Part shown: one piece after another, positions 46,217 to 54,537 of the stretch
How positions within the stretch are numbered: position 1 is the stretch's first letter
How the letters are laid out: every line of letters starts with the position of its first letter
Source: Planctomycetota bacterium
GTDB lineage: Bacteria > Planctomycetota > UBA1135 > GCA-002686595
Direction of reading: 5' to 3'
Length of the DNA stretch: 64,000 nucleotides
NCBI GenBank assembly: GCA_016714045.1
Contig: JADJNY010000015.1
Span: 620,001 to 684,000, forward strand
Translations under genes and position numbers: made by a program
The notes under the pieces: generated by a model
The model's database searches: none
What the model was told of the DNA's origin: nothing
The model's input: the letters and a program-made list of their open reading frames with translations, nothing else

Positions 46217-46993
46217 TCACCAGTCGATCGGCACGCCCAGGTGCTCGAAGCCGCGCTGCTCCGCCGCGATCAAATGGTCGTGGATCGCGCGCGTCGCACG
46301 CTCCAGGTCCTCGGGCTTCGCGTCGCGCGGCACGCGCACGGGCTCGCCGTAGACCATCGCGATGCGCGCGCCGGGCTTCGGGAGCGTGAAGCGATCCCAG
46401 CTCTTCAAGCGCCACGCGCGGTCGACACCGAACCCGACGGGGACGACGGGATAGCCCGTCGCGCGCGCCATCCACGCGAGGCCTGGGTTCATCGCATGCC
46501 GCGGTCCTCGCGGCCCATCCGGCGTGATGACGAGCACGGAGCCGCGCTCGAGGACGTTCAACATCTCGCGCAGCGCGCGCGCTCCCCCACGACTCGACGA
46601 TCCACGGATCACCGCGTAGCGGAAGCCCTCGAGCAGGCGTTGCGAGATGTCTCCGTCCGCGCTCGGTGAGACGAGGACGTGCCAGTCGCGCTTCCCGTGG
46701 TGCGGAAGGCCGAGCACCATACGGCCGTGCCACAGCGCCATGAAGTGGCCCGGGCTGCTGCCGAGCGCGCGCTGGAGATGCTCTTCCCCCAGCACCTGCA
46801 GCTTCCACGTGCGCGCGAGTCGACCGAGCACGAACGGGCCGCACAAACGAACGAGCACGAGCCCAATGCGTCGGCGCAGGCGCTTCCACGGCCTTCGCCA
46901 CGACGCGGAACGACGCTTCGGCGCGGCGGGCTCCTTCCGCGGTTCGTCCTCGTCCTGCCGCGCGATCGGCAGCTCCTCTCGTCGCGTGCTCAT
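46217..46993 (-). CDS. Lysophospholipid acyltransferase-like protein (DUF374)
   Basis: The 258-aa protein has a basic N-terminus, then RRIGLVLVRLCGPFVLGRLA (membrane-associated helix). LWHGRMVLGLPHHGKR carries the DUF374 acceptor His motif. IRGSSSRGGARALREML and ITPDGPRGPRHAMNPGLAWM are the second and third family blocks, and VPVGFGVDRAWRLKSWDRF closes the fold. DUF374 proteins are related to KDO/lipid A acyltransferases, so lipid acylation at the inner membrane is likely. ATG 46991-46993. Confidence 0.87.
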   Translation of the reverse strand: MSTRREELPIARQDEDEPRKEPAAPKRRSASWRRPWKRLRRRIGLVLVRLCGPFVLGRLARTWKLQVLGEEHLQRALGSSPGHFMALWHGRMVLGLPHHGKRDWHVLVSPSADGDISQRLLEGFRYAVIRGSSSRGGARALREMLNVLERGSVLVITPDGPRGPRHAMNPGLAWMARATGYPVVPVGFGVDRAWRLKSWDRFTLPKPGARIAMVYGEPVRVPRDAKPEDLERATRAIHDHLIAAEQRGFEHLGVPIDW

Positions 46994-47018
46994 GCTCGGC
47001 GCGCCTGGATCCGCGCGC

Positions 47019-49280
47019 TCACGGCGCGAGCACGTCGTCGCCCGCTCCGTCCTGATCGACTCCATCGGGTCCGATCGACCAGAGCTTGTACTTGGGTCCT
47101 TGGGCGTCGGGCGCATAGCGAAGCTCGCGCGACCAGGCGTCCTTCGGAACGGACTGCGGATCGAGGAAGCCCTTCGGGAAGTTCTCCGTGCCGACGAGCA
47201 GGTCGGCGAGCTTCTCCGGCGCGCGTCCGCTCTGCGAGCGGTAGACCGCGATGCCCGTCTTCACGGCGCGCAACGCAGCGAGCGTCTTCTCGCGCGCTTC
47301 GTCCTTCACGGGTACCGACCCGATGGGTTTGCCGTTCGCAGGTGCCTTCGCGCCCGCGGCCGTGTCGGGCGTCGCCTTGCCAATCGACTCGTGCTGGCCG
47401 CGACCACCGCCCGACGCTCGCTGACCGAGAGCTCCCCCACCGAGGAGACCCGCTGCATCGCCGCCTTGCGTGCGCGAGATCCCAGCGATCACGGCCGCGA
47501 TCGTCACGGGCGTTTCGAGACCGAACGAAGACTCGGAGTACGTGTAGAGGCCGTGCTCATGCCGCTTCGTCCACGAGAACGACGGTTGGAAGAAGCGGGT
47601 GAATGAGCTCGACGACGGCAGCGTCGCGGGATCGAACGGTAGAGCTTCGCCCTGGGCCAGCATCGGCGCGAACCCGCGCGCCACGTCGTAGAGCTTTCCG
47701 AAGAGCCCCGCCCAGTCCAGCGAGGAGGCTTCGACTGCGTCCGCCGGGATTCGCCCGGGTGCAGCGAGGAAATGGAGCTCGGGCTCGTCCTTCGCGGCGC
47801 GCTGCTTCTCGAAACGCTGGATCTCGGAGCGCGCGTGCGTCGGCGAGAGCGTGATCAGCACGCGATCGTCGAGCACCACGACGCACGGCTTCGACCCGTC
47901 CGTGTCGAGCATCGCGAGAAGCGGATTGTCCGTGGGGGTCGCTGTCGGGGTGCCGGTGTCCGCCGGCGGTGTGAAGACCGTGATCGGGATCTTGTGGTAC
48001 GGACGTTCTTCGATCGTGAGCTTGGGCTGCGCCTCCTGGACGAGCTTCGTCAGGTCGGCAAAGGCCTGAGTGAACGCCGCCTTGTCGCGCAACTCGAACG
48101 TGACGAGGATGCGCGGCATCAGCGATCCGTTGCCGCCCACGGGCAAGCTCGTGATCGGCAACATCGAGAACGCGGCGTTCGGACCGAGCGCACGCCCGAA
48201 GGCGGCGGACATGCGTCTGTCGCGCTCTTCCGACGGTTTGCGCTCGACATTGCTGCCAAGGAGCAACATCGCGAGCACCCCCCCGACGTTCTCCGGAGCG
48301 ATCGGGGTCACCCAAGCTCCGACGGCCTCCTTCGGGACGTAGCGCGTGCTCGCCGGGGGCACCGGCCCCTTCCCCTGCATCGCCTCGAGCGGCGTCGAAG
48401 CCGCGAGACGCACGTACGAGCTCTCCGTGACGAAGCGCTCGCCGCGCAGCTCGATGCGCCACAGACCGCGCGCTCCTGCGAACGGCAGCAGCGCGGTGAT
48501 CAACGTGCTCCCGAGCCCGGACGCGCCGAGTGCGTCCGCGAACGGGACCGTCTGCAGATCGGAGTGCAGGCGCAGCACCGTCGTGCCCGAGGACGGCGTG
48601 AACGTGCTCTCGCGCGCGAAGAGCTTCTCGCGTGTCGGTAGGGACGGCGCTCGACCGGCCAAGCGTGCACTCACCATCTCCGGGGTTTCCGTGCCCGCCC
48701 CCAGGATCCAACGCTGACCGTCCCGAACGCTCCACGCTTCGAGTTCGAGGAAAAACGCGCTGAGATGGTGTCGTTCGAGCGCGAGCTTGTTCCCGCCGAG
48801 CTCGAGCGACTCGGCTTCGTTCGAGGTCCGAGGCGCGGGATCGGTGAGCCACTTGGCTTCGCGCAACGCCGCGGTCATGTGCTCCGCGCTCGCTTCGCTG
48901 CCGAACTCGCACACGAGGACGAGCCCCGCCCGAGCGTTCAGGTCACGGGTGTCTCCATCGGCGGGATCGAGGCCGGACCACGACATCGCCACGCGACCGA
49001 GATCGCCGACCGAGTAGAGCGCCCCGGACTCCGCCTCGATCGCGAGCCGCGGCGCCGCAGCACGCACGAGCGCTCCGAGGTCGTATCCGAGCTGCTGCGT
49101 GAGCGCCCCGAGCTTCTGGACGTCCGGGTCATCCACGAAGCGCGCCGCCGGTGCGGAGCGCAGTTGCACGACGAGCTTCTCGACGTCCGGAACCTCGAGA
49201 TAGACGTCGGCTTCGGGTGGATGGAACGCCGTGAGTTCCGCCCCGCCCGCGCAGAAGAGGAGTAGGGCTGCCGTGATCAT
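47019..49280 (-). CDS. DUF3352-like secreted protein with a GspG-like C-terminus
   Basis: The 753-aa protein has a short signal peptide (ITAALLLFCAGG). The body has the style of DUF3352 proteins (FHPPEADVYLEVPDVEKLVV; LVCEFGSEASAEHMTAALRE; YHKIPITVF). The last ~100 residues (ALRAVKTGIAVYRSQSGRAP, DAWSRELRYAP, YKLWSIGPDGVDQDGAGDD) match the C-terminal, calcium-binding part of type II secretion pseudopilin GspG. No pilin N-terminal methylation helix is present. ATG 49278-49280 begins the signal peptide. The upstream secreted-protein gene ends 11 bp before it, so the two are probably one operon. Confidence 0.7.
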   Translation of the reverse strand: MITAALLLFCAGGAELTAFHPPEADVYLEVPDVEKLVVQLRSAPAARFVDDPDVQKLGALTQQLGYDLGALVRAAAPRLAIEAESGALYSVGDLGRVAMSWSGLDPADGDTRDLNARAGLVLVCEFGSEASAEHMTAALREAKWLTDPAPRTSNEAESLELGGNKLALERHHLSAFFLELEAWSVRDGQRWILGAGTETPEMVSARLAGRAPSLPTREKLFARESTFTPSSGTTVLRLHSDLQTVPFADALGASGLGSTLITALLPFAGARGLWRIELRGERFVTESSYVRLAASTPLEAMQGKGPVPPASTRYVPKEAVGAWVTPIAPENVGGVLAMLLLGSNVERKPSEERDRRMSAAFGRALGPNAAFSMLPITSLPVGGNGSLMPRILVTFELRDKAAFTQAFADLTKLVQEAQPKLTIEERPYHKIPITVFTPPADTGTPTATPTDNPLLAMLDTDGSKPCVVVLDDRVLITLSPTHARSEIQRFEKQRAAKDEPELHFLAAPGRIPADAVEASSLDWAGLFGKLYDVARGFAPMLAQGEALPFDPATLPSSSSFTRFFQPSFSWTKRHEHGLYTYSESSFGLETPVTIAAVIAGISRTQGGDAAGLLGGGALGQRASGGGRGQHESIGKATPDTAAGAKAPANGKPIGSVPVKDEAREKTLAALRAVKTGIAVYRSQSGRAPEKLADLLVGTENFPKGFLDPQSVPKDAWSRELRYAPDAQGPKYKLWSIGPDGVDQDGAGDDVLAP

Positions 49281-49291
49281 CGATGGAGCGC

Positions 49292-50794
49292 TCAGATCCC
49301 GGCGAACTTGCGCAGATCCGTCTCGTGCTTCATGACGTCCTCCGCCAAGGCCTGGATCGCCGCCGAGATCTCCTTCTTGTCCTTGTCGCTCTTGAGCGCG
49401 TCTTGGAGCGCCTTGTATTTCTCGGTCACGCTCGCGCACTTGCCATCGACGATGAAGGCCATCACGAGGCCCATCTCGTTCATCAACTTCGCGGCGTCCC
49501 CACCTTCGATCGTCAACTTGGCGTCGAGGAGCTGCTTGAGCGGGCGCAGGCCGCCCTTGTTCACGATGTTCGACACCGACCAGTCGCGCGCCCAGTGGCT
49601 GTTGCCGCCCTGGCCCACGAAGATGTCGATGAAGTAGCGCTCCGCGTAGGTCGCGGCGCCGGTTCGGAACCACTCCGGCAGACGCTTCTCCTTGTTGAAG
49701 TCGTCGAGGAAGGAGCGCTCGATGTTGCGCTTCTTCTTGATCACCTCGCGTACCACGTCGATCGTCTTGATGCTTGGATCGATGGCGTCCGCGAACGCAA
49801 GTCCCAGGGCGCTGCGCACGGCGTGCACACCCCACTTGTTGCCCGCCTCGGTCGACGCATCCCAGTAGGCGATGCCGGGCAGGAGGAACTGGCCCTCCAT
49901 GTCCAGCGCGACCTCCGAGAAGAACGCGTAGTGCGCGCTCGCCAAGCCCCGCGTGTCGACGGCGGGAATCCCGGCCTCTTCGTCTCCGCCCGCGTAGGTG
50001 TTGTACTGCCGGTCGTCGCGCAGAACGATCACGACCACGGGCTTCGTCGGCTGGACCTGGAAGATCTTCGAGAGATCTTCCCACGCCGCGTCGAGCTGCT
50101 TCTTCACCTTCTCCATCGCGACGGCTCGATCGCAGGTGGTGTACAGGTGGTACCGCTCGGTCGGGATGCGCCACCACTGGAAGAGCTCGCTGTGGAACTT
50201 GTTCGCCTCTTCGAGCGACAACCACTTGTCGCCGCACTTCCACAGGCCCTTGTCGAGGTTCTCCTTCTCTTGCGGAGAGACCCAGTCGAGATCCTGCCGG
50301 ACCCAGCCGTCCTTCTTCTTCTTGTACTCCTCGCCGTCGACCCAGTTGCCCGAGTCGTCCCGGACCATCCCCTTCTCGAGGAACGGAACGTCCGCAGGGG
50401 GAACGCGTTGGCCCTTGTAGTCGACGAGGCCATCCGACGCCGCGGGCTTGCCCGCTTGCTCCTTCTTGTACTCGTCGACCTTCTTCTGTGACGGGAACCA
50501 CTTCCCGTCGTACTTCACGTAACCGAGGGCCGTGTTGGCGTCTTCGTGGTTGGGGTCGAGCTTGATGATCTGACGGAGGACGGAACGTCCCTTCTCGTCC
50601 TTCTTCTGCTCCTTGCACCACTTGTAGACGTCCCAGAGCTTGTCGACGTCGTTGCCCGCCTCCTTCCGGCGCTTCTCGAACTCGGCGTCCTGCTGGGCCT
50701 GGGGTGCAAGGACCGCGGTTTCATGAGTGCTGGGAGCGCTTTCACCCGCGGAAGGCAGACTCAGCGTTAGGGCGAAGAAGAATGCGTGCAGCAT
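49292..50794 (-). CDS. Secreted protein with degenerate peptidase-like domain
   Basis: The 500-aa protein has a signal peptide (LHAFFFALTLSLPSAGESAP). Residues ~30-90 look TPR-like (VDKLWDVYKWCKEQKKDEKG; LDPNHEDANTALGYVKYDGK). Short repeats on the theme W-x-x-x-E/D-E-x-x-x follow (KWFPSQKKVDEYKKE, NWVDGEEYKKKKDGW, KWLSLEEANKFH), each reminiscent of YL-x-x-W modules. The C-terminal part includes LPEWFRTGAATYAERYF, as in the secreted protein at 2103-3488, without an intact HExxH. Function unknown. Confidence 0.65.
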   Translation of the reverse strand: MLHAFFFALTLSLPSAGESAPSTHETAVLAPQAQQDAEFEKRRKEAGNDVDKLWDVYKWCKEQKKDEKGRSVLRQIIKLDPNHEDANTALGYVKYDGKWFPSQKKVDEYKKEQAGKPAASDGLVDYKGQRVPPADVPFLEKGMVRDDSGNWVDGEEYKKKKDGWVRQDLDWVSPQEKENLDKGLWKCGDKWLSLEEANKFHSELFQWWRIPTERYHLYTTCDRAVAMEKVKKQLDAAWEDLSKIFQVQPTKPVVVIVLRDDRQYNTYAGGDEEAGIPAVDTRGLASAHYAFFSEVALDMEGQFLLPGIAYWDASTEAGNKWGVHAVRSALGLAFADAIDPSIKTIDVVREVIKKKRNIERSFLDDFNKEKRLPEWFRTGAATYAERYFIDIFVGQGGNSHWARDWSVSNIVNKGGLRPLKQLLDAKLTIEGGDAAKLMNEMGLVMAFIVDGKCASVTEKYKALQDALKSDKDKKEISAAIQALAEDVMKHETDLRKFAGI

Positions 50795-51113
50795 GGTTCT
50801 GGTTGTGGCCCCGGGAGGCCGGTAAGGAAGGAAGGCGTCAGCCCGCGCATCCTACTTCGCGGTTGTCGGGAGTACCCCTGCGCGCGTCCTCCGCATGCTC
50901 CGGCTTGTGGAGCCCTGGACAGCCTGGGTAGGATGGCGCTCAGTCAAGAGTCTGCTTCGACACACTGCGTGCCGCTGTGCACCCCGACGCCGCCCCCATG
51001 CCGGGGAGAGGCTCAGGTCAACACCGCCCGCAGCCGCCGCAAGATCCTCGTCACGGAAATCCGCCCCAGGTGCACGTTGAGACGCACTTGGCGTCGACAT
51101 AAGGCCCCATTAC
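50795..51113. promoter_or_regulatory. Divergent promoter region upstream of the cyclophilin gene
   Basis: 319 bp with markedly lower GC than the region to the left. A possible plus-strand promoter is TTGTGG (50903) and TAGGAT (50927); it is weak. No coding sequence supported. Confidence 0.35.
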
Positions 51114-52130
51114 ATGGCACAACACAAGGCACCGACCGCTGTCACGATCGCCGCGACCTCCGAGAAGTCCGGCCTCGCGTTGTTCGTTGAGAAGTACTGG
51201 AAGTTCGGTGCCGTTTTCAGCCTAGCGATCACGGCCATCGTGCTCTTCCGGGTCTCTCAGGCGGAGAGCGAGCGCGAGATCCTGATCAAGGGTTGGGATT
51301 CGCTGATGGCGGTCGCTACCCGGGACTCGATGGGAGCCCTCACCGGATCCCCTGAGGAACTCCGGACCATCGCAGAACGGGACAGCCAGACCCAAGCCGC
51401 GCCCTGGGCGCTTTTCATCGCTGCAAAGAGTGCCCTGGAAAAGCACGACTTCGAAGCTGCAAAGACCAACCTGGAGCGGCTCCGCACCTCTTATCCCGAG
51501 CACCCGCTGCTCAAGCAGACGTTTGCCCTAGGTGCATCCGGCGCCCAACTGAGCGCCGCAGACGTGCTCGGAACGCGCATCGAATCCCTGCGGTCCTGGA
51601 CCTCCGTGCATGAAGGCCTGTTTCAGAACCCGGCCCCGCCCGCAGACGCCCCCCGCGTTCGCTTGAACACGGACAAGGGAACGATCGTCGTGCAGCTCTA
51701 CACAGACCAGGCTCCCAAGCACGCGGAGAACTTCCTGAAGCTCGCCAAGGAGGGCTTTTACGCCGGGACCAAGTTCCACGCTGTTCGGAAAGGCAGCTGG
51801 ATTCAGGGTGGGGACCCGAACACCAAGGAAGCCGACGTCACAAAGTGGGGGCTGGGAGCCACGGAGACGGGCATCGAGCTCGAGCAGAACAGCCTCCACC
51901 ACTTTGCGGGTACCCTGTCGATGTGGAAGAAGCCCGGAGACGCGCAGAGCTCGGGATGTCAGTTCGTGATCACCACCGCCGCCGCCCACTCGCTGGATGG
52001 CCAGAACGTCGTGTTCGGCAAGGTGATCGAGGGTCTCGATGTGCTCTCCAAGGTCGAAGAAGCCAAGCTCGTCGAGAACACGGAACGCCCTGAGGACCCC
52101 ACGGTGCTCCAGTCCGTCGAGGCTCAGTAG
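51114..52130 (+). CDS. Membrane-anchored cyclophilin-type peptidyl-prolyl isomerase
   Basis: The 338-aa protein has an N-terminal membrane anchor (FGAVFSLAITAIVLFRV). A TPR-like helical part (WALFIAAKSALEKHDFEAAK, LERLRTSYPEHPLLKQ) comes next. Residues ~175-335 form a cyclophilin: VRLNTDKGTIVVQLYTDQAP, FYAGTKFHAVRKGSWIQGGD, FAGTLSMWKKP, GCQFVITTAAAHSLDGQNVV, FGKVIEGLDVL. Probably a periplasmic or surface folding catalyst. Codon use is less GC-extreme than in the left part of the window. Its end faces the parS palindrome and convergent parB. Confidence 0.88.
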   Translation: MAQHKAPTAVTIAATSEKSGLALFVEKYWKFGAVFSLAITAIVLFRVSQAESEREILIKGWDSLMAVATRDSMGALTGSPEELRTIAERDSQTQAAPWALFIAAKSALEKHDFEAAKTNLERLRTSYPEHPLLKQTFALGASGAQLSAADVLGTRIESLRSWTSVHEGLFQNPAPPADAPRVRLNTDKGTIVVQLYTDQAPKHAENFLKLAKEGFYAGTKFHAVRKGSWIQGGDPNTKEADVTKWGLGATETGIELEQNSLHHFAGTLSMWKKPGDAQSSGCQFVITTAAAHSLDGQNVVFGKVIEGLDVLSKVEEAKLVENTERPEDPTVLQSVEAQ

Positions 52131-52146
52131 CCCGAGCCCTGAAACA

Positions 52147-52190
52147 CAGCCGGGGGGTGATGTTCCACGTGGAACATCACCCCCCGGCTG
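52147..52190. terminator. 44-bp perfect palindrome between convergent genes, containing parS
   Basis: The arms are exact inverted copies over 22 bp each, with TGTTCCAC/GTGGAACA at the centre and GCCGGGGGG/CCCCCCGGC outside. It lies 16 bp after the cyclophilin stop and 22 bp below the parB stop. As RNA it would make a very strong hairpin, a likely bidirectional terminator. Confidence 0.7.
52161..52176. promoter_or_regulatory. parS: parS centromere-like site
   Basis: TGTTCCACGTGGAACA is a 16-bp palindrome matching the ParB-binding consensus TGTTTCACGTGAAACA at 14 of 16 positions, with the substitutions symmetrical. It lies next to parB, as chromosomal parS sites often do. Confidence 0.88.
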
Positions 52191-52212
52191 CATGGTGGGC
52201 CGACCCCGATCG

Positions 52213-53085
52213 CTACCGCAGTTCGTCCTTCGGAGCGAGCAGGTTGGAAAGCCGCTCCAAGTCTTCCCGACCAAAGAAGCTGATCGAGATCTCCCCGCGG
52301 AAGCCGGGTCCATTCTTGACAGCCACCCGGGTCCCGAGTCGGGTGCGGAGCCGGTCCTCCAGCGTCTGAATCCAGGCGGCCTGAGGCACGAGCTCCTGGG
52401 TCGGCGCTGCCTGTGCGACTGACGGCTTCGCCTGGACTCGGACGAGTTGCTCTACCTGGCGAACGGACAGGTCATCGCGGACAATCCGCCCCATCCAGGC
52501 TTCCTGCTGCTTTCCAGCAGGCAAGGAAAGCAAGGCTCGCGCGTGTCCCATGCTGATCAGGCCCTTTGCAACCCCCTCTTGCACGCTGCTGGGGAGTTCC
52601 AACAGGCGCAGGTGATTGGCAACAGTCGACCGCTTGAGCCCCACTCTGTCGGCCACCGCCTCCTGAGTCATGCTGAGTTCGTCCTGCATCCGTCGATAGC
52701 CAAGTGCCCGCTCGATCGCATCCAAGTCCTGGCGCTGGACGTTCTCGACCAGAGCGAGTTCGAGCAGCTCCTGATCCGAAACGTTCGAGCGAACGATCGC
52801 CGGGATGGTTGGCCTACCGGCGAGTTTGGAAGCACGGAGTCGTCGCTCGCCCGAAATCAACTCGAACCCGGTAGGGGTGGCACGCACCACGATGGGCTGG
52901 AGTAGGCCGTGGAGTTGGATGCTCTGCGCCAACTCCTGGAGCGCCGTGGGATCAAAGTGGCGCCGGGGCTGGAAGGGGTTGGGACGAATCTGGTCAACGG
53001 CCAACTCGGAGGTGGGCTTTTGGGGTTCACCTTGCGCCGTTGTGCCCAACAACGAACCAAGTCCTCGGCCGAGTCGTTTTTCCAT
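52213..53085 (-). CDS. parB: Chromosome-partitioning protein ParB
   Basis: ParB binds parS, spreads as a CTP-dependent clamp and works with ParA in chromosome segregation. The 290-aa protein begins MEKRLGRGLGSLLG, the typical ParA-contacting N-terminus. Then come IRPNPFQPRRHFD, LVENVQRQDLDAIERA-type motifs (GERRLRASKLAG is the CTP-binding box) and the DNA-binding helix-turn-helix TQEAVADRVGLKRSTVANHL. MGHARALLSLP follows, and a C-terminal dimerisation segment ends DLERLSNLLAPKDELR. ATG at 53083-53085. Like its neighbours it is less GC-extreme than flanking genes. The cognate parA lies about 10 kb away at 62952. Confidence 0.95.
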   Translation of the reverse strand: MEKRLGRGLGSLLGTTAQGEPQKPTSELAVDQIRPNPFQPRRHFDPTALQELAQSIQLHGLLQPIVVRATPTGFELISGERRLRASKLAGRPTIPAIVRSNVSDQELLELALVENVQRQDLDAIERALGYRRMQDELSMTQEAVADRVGLKRSTVANHLRLLELPSSVQEGVAKGLISMGHARALLSLPAGKQQEAWMGRIVRDDLSVRQVEQLVRVQAKPSVAQAAPTQELVPQAAWIQTLEDRLRTRLGTRVAVKNGPGFRGEISISFFGREDLERLSNLLAPKDELR

Positions 53086-53200
53086 CTGCTGTGTTCTCCC
53101 TGCGGGTCGTTGGACTGAGGCTAGGTACCACCGGCCTACTGTCAAGGACCGAGACCCGCCAGGCCTGGAACCCTTCAGGCAGAAGGGGTATGCAGACGGC

Positions 53201-53800
53201 ATGACAAGCGTGTCGCTAGCCGTCGCGACCCTTCGCTGGCTCGCAGCGCAGTCGGTCGCGTGGGTCTGCCTAGCGGCCTGGCTGGTGGCCGGACTCCTGG
53301 AGAGGGGGCTGGCCACGGTCTCCATAGCCGATCTAACTCCATATGCAAAAGCATCGAGCTACAACGGCGCTTTTCGAGCCGCGCTGCTGGGAATCGGCCT
53401 GGGACTGTACGCTTGGCAGGGCTTGCGTCCGCTGTGGACGCGCCGTGTCACGGAGGTGGATGCGCATCGCTGCTGGGTCGTGCTCGTGACCCCAGCCGTG
53501 CTTCTGCTGGTGCTCTCGGGGGAAGGCCTCGAGATTCCGGGCGCACTGGGAGCGCGGGAGTCGCTGTCCTTGTGCCTGTTGCTAGTCCTAGGTTGCAGCG
53601 CAGCTCGCCTGCCGGCTTCCAATGGCGTGCGACAGGTGGCCTGGGCTGCCACGGCAGCCGCCCTCCTCTGGCTGATGCCGACGTGGTTCTCCTCCACGCC
53701 ACCCACTGTGGTGCATCCACTTCACACCCCGATCCTGCCGATCGTAGGCCTCATGCTCGCCTTGTGGCTCAGTGCTCACCACCGTGGGCTCGACCGATGA
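53201..53800 (+). CDS. Integral membrane protein of unknown function
   Basis: The 199-aa protein has about six hydrophobic segments (VAWVCLAAWLVAGLL, ALLGIGLGLYAWQGL, WVVLVTPAVLLLVLSG, LSLCLLLVLGCSAARL, VAWAATAAALLWLMPTW, ILPIVGLMLALWLSA). No family recognised. ATG 53201 is followed directly by the first segment. It overlaps the next gene by ATGA, indicating translational coupling with the metallophosphoesterase. Confidence 0.65.
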   Translation: MTSVSLAVATLRWLAAQSVAWVCLAAWLVAGLLERGLATVSIADLTPYAKASSYNGAFRAALLGIGLGLYAWQGLRPLWTRRVTEVDAHRCWVVLVTPAVLLLVLSGEGLEIPGALGARESLSLCLLLVLGCSAARLPASNGVRQVAWAATAAALLWLMPTWFSSTPPTVVHPLHTPILPIVGLMLALWLSAHHRGLDR

Positions 53801-54531
53801 AGTACGGGATCCTCGGCGACATCCACGCGAACCTCTCGGCGCTGCGAGCCGTGCTGGGCCACTTCGAGCGCGAGGGCGTCGAGCAGGTCCTGAGCGTCGG
53901 CGACATCGTTGGCTACGGCGCGGCCCCGCGCGAGTGCATCGAGCTCGTTCGCTCCGTCAACGCGATCGTCGTCAAAGGCAATCACGACGCTGCGTGCGTC
54001 GGTGAGCTGGACCTTCGGTACTTCAACAACTACGCGCGCGAAGCGATGCGTTGGACGCAGAGCATCGTGACGGAGGAACAGTGCCAGTGGCTCGCGTCGC
54101 GCCCGTTCACCATCGACCTCGAGCACTGCAGCGTGGGCCACGGAACCTACCGACGCCCCGAGCTGTTCGACTACGTGCAGAGCACCACCGATGCGGATCC
54201 GTCGCTCGACGTGCTTCCGACGCCGGTGTGTTTCGTCGGCCACACGCATGTGCCAGTCACGTGCTTGCGGCTGCGCGATGATCCGCTTCGAACGGCCTAC
54301 ACGACGGACACGGAGATCGACCTGACCGAAAGCCTGAAGGCGCTCGTCAACGTCGGCAGCGTCGGTCAGCCGCGTGACGAAGATCCCCGCGCGGCCTACG
54401 CGATCTTCGACTCCGAGCGCGAGCGGGCCTGGATTCGCCGCGTGGAGTACGACATCGAGCGCGAAGCACAGCGCATCCGCGCTGCAGGACTTCCATCCGT
54501 GCTCGCTGATCGCTTGTTCCTCGGCGTCTGA
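53797..54531 (+). CDS. Metallophosphoesterase (calcineurin-like)
   Basis: The 244-aa protein has all metal motifs: GDIHAN at residue 6, GDIVGYG, GNHDAACV and GHTHVP. PRECIELVRS and NVGSVGQPRDEDPRAAYAIF fit the YfcE/diadenosine tetraphosphatase-like group. Substrate unknown. ATG 53797 overlaps the stop of the preceding membrane protein gene. Confidence 0.88.
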   Translation: MKYGILGDIHANLSALRAVLGHFEREGVEQVLSVGDIVGYGAAPRECIELVRSVNAIVVKGNHDAACVGELDLRYFNNYAREAMRWTQSIVTEEQCQWLASRPFTIDLEHCSVGHGTYRRPELFDYVQSTTDADPSLDVLPTPVCFVGHTHVPVTCLRLRDDPLRTAYTTDTEIDLTESLKALVNVGSVGQPRDEDPRAAYAIFDSERERAWIRRVEYDIEREAQRIRAAGLPSVLADRLFLGV

Positions 54532-54537
54532 ACGCGC

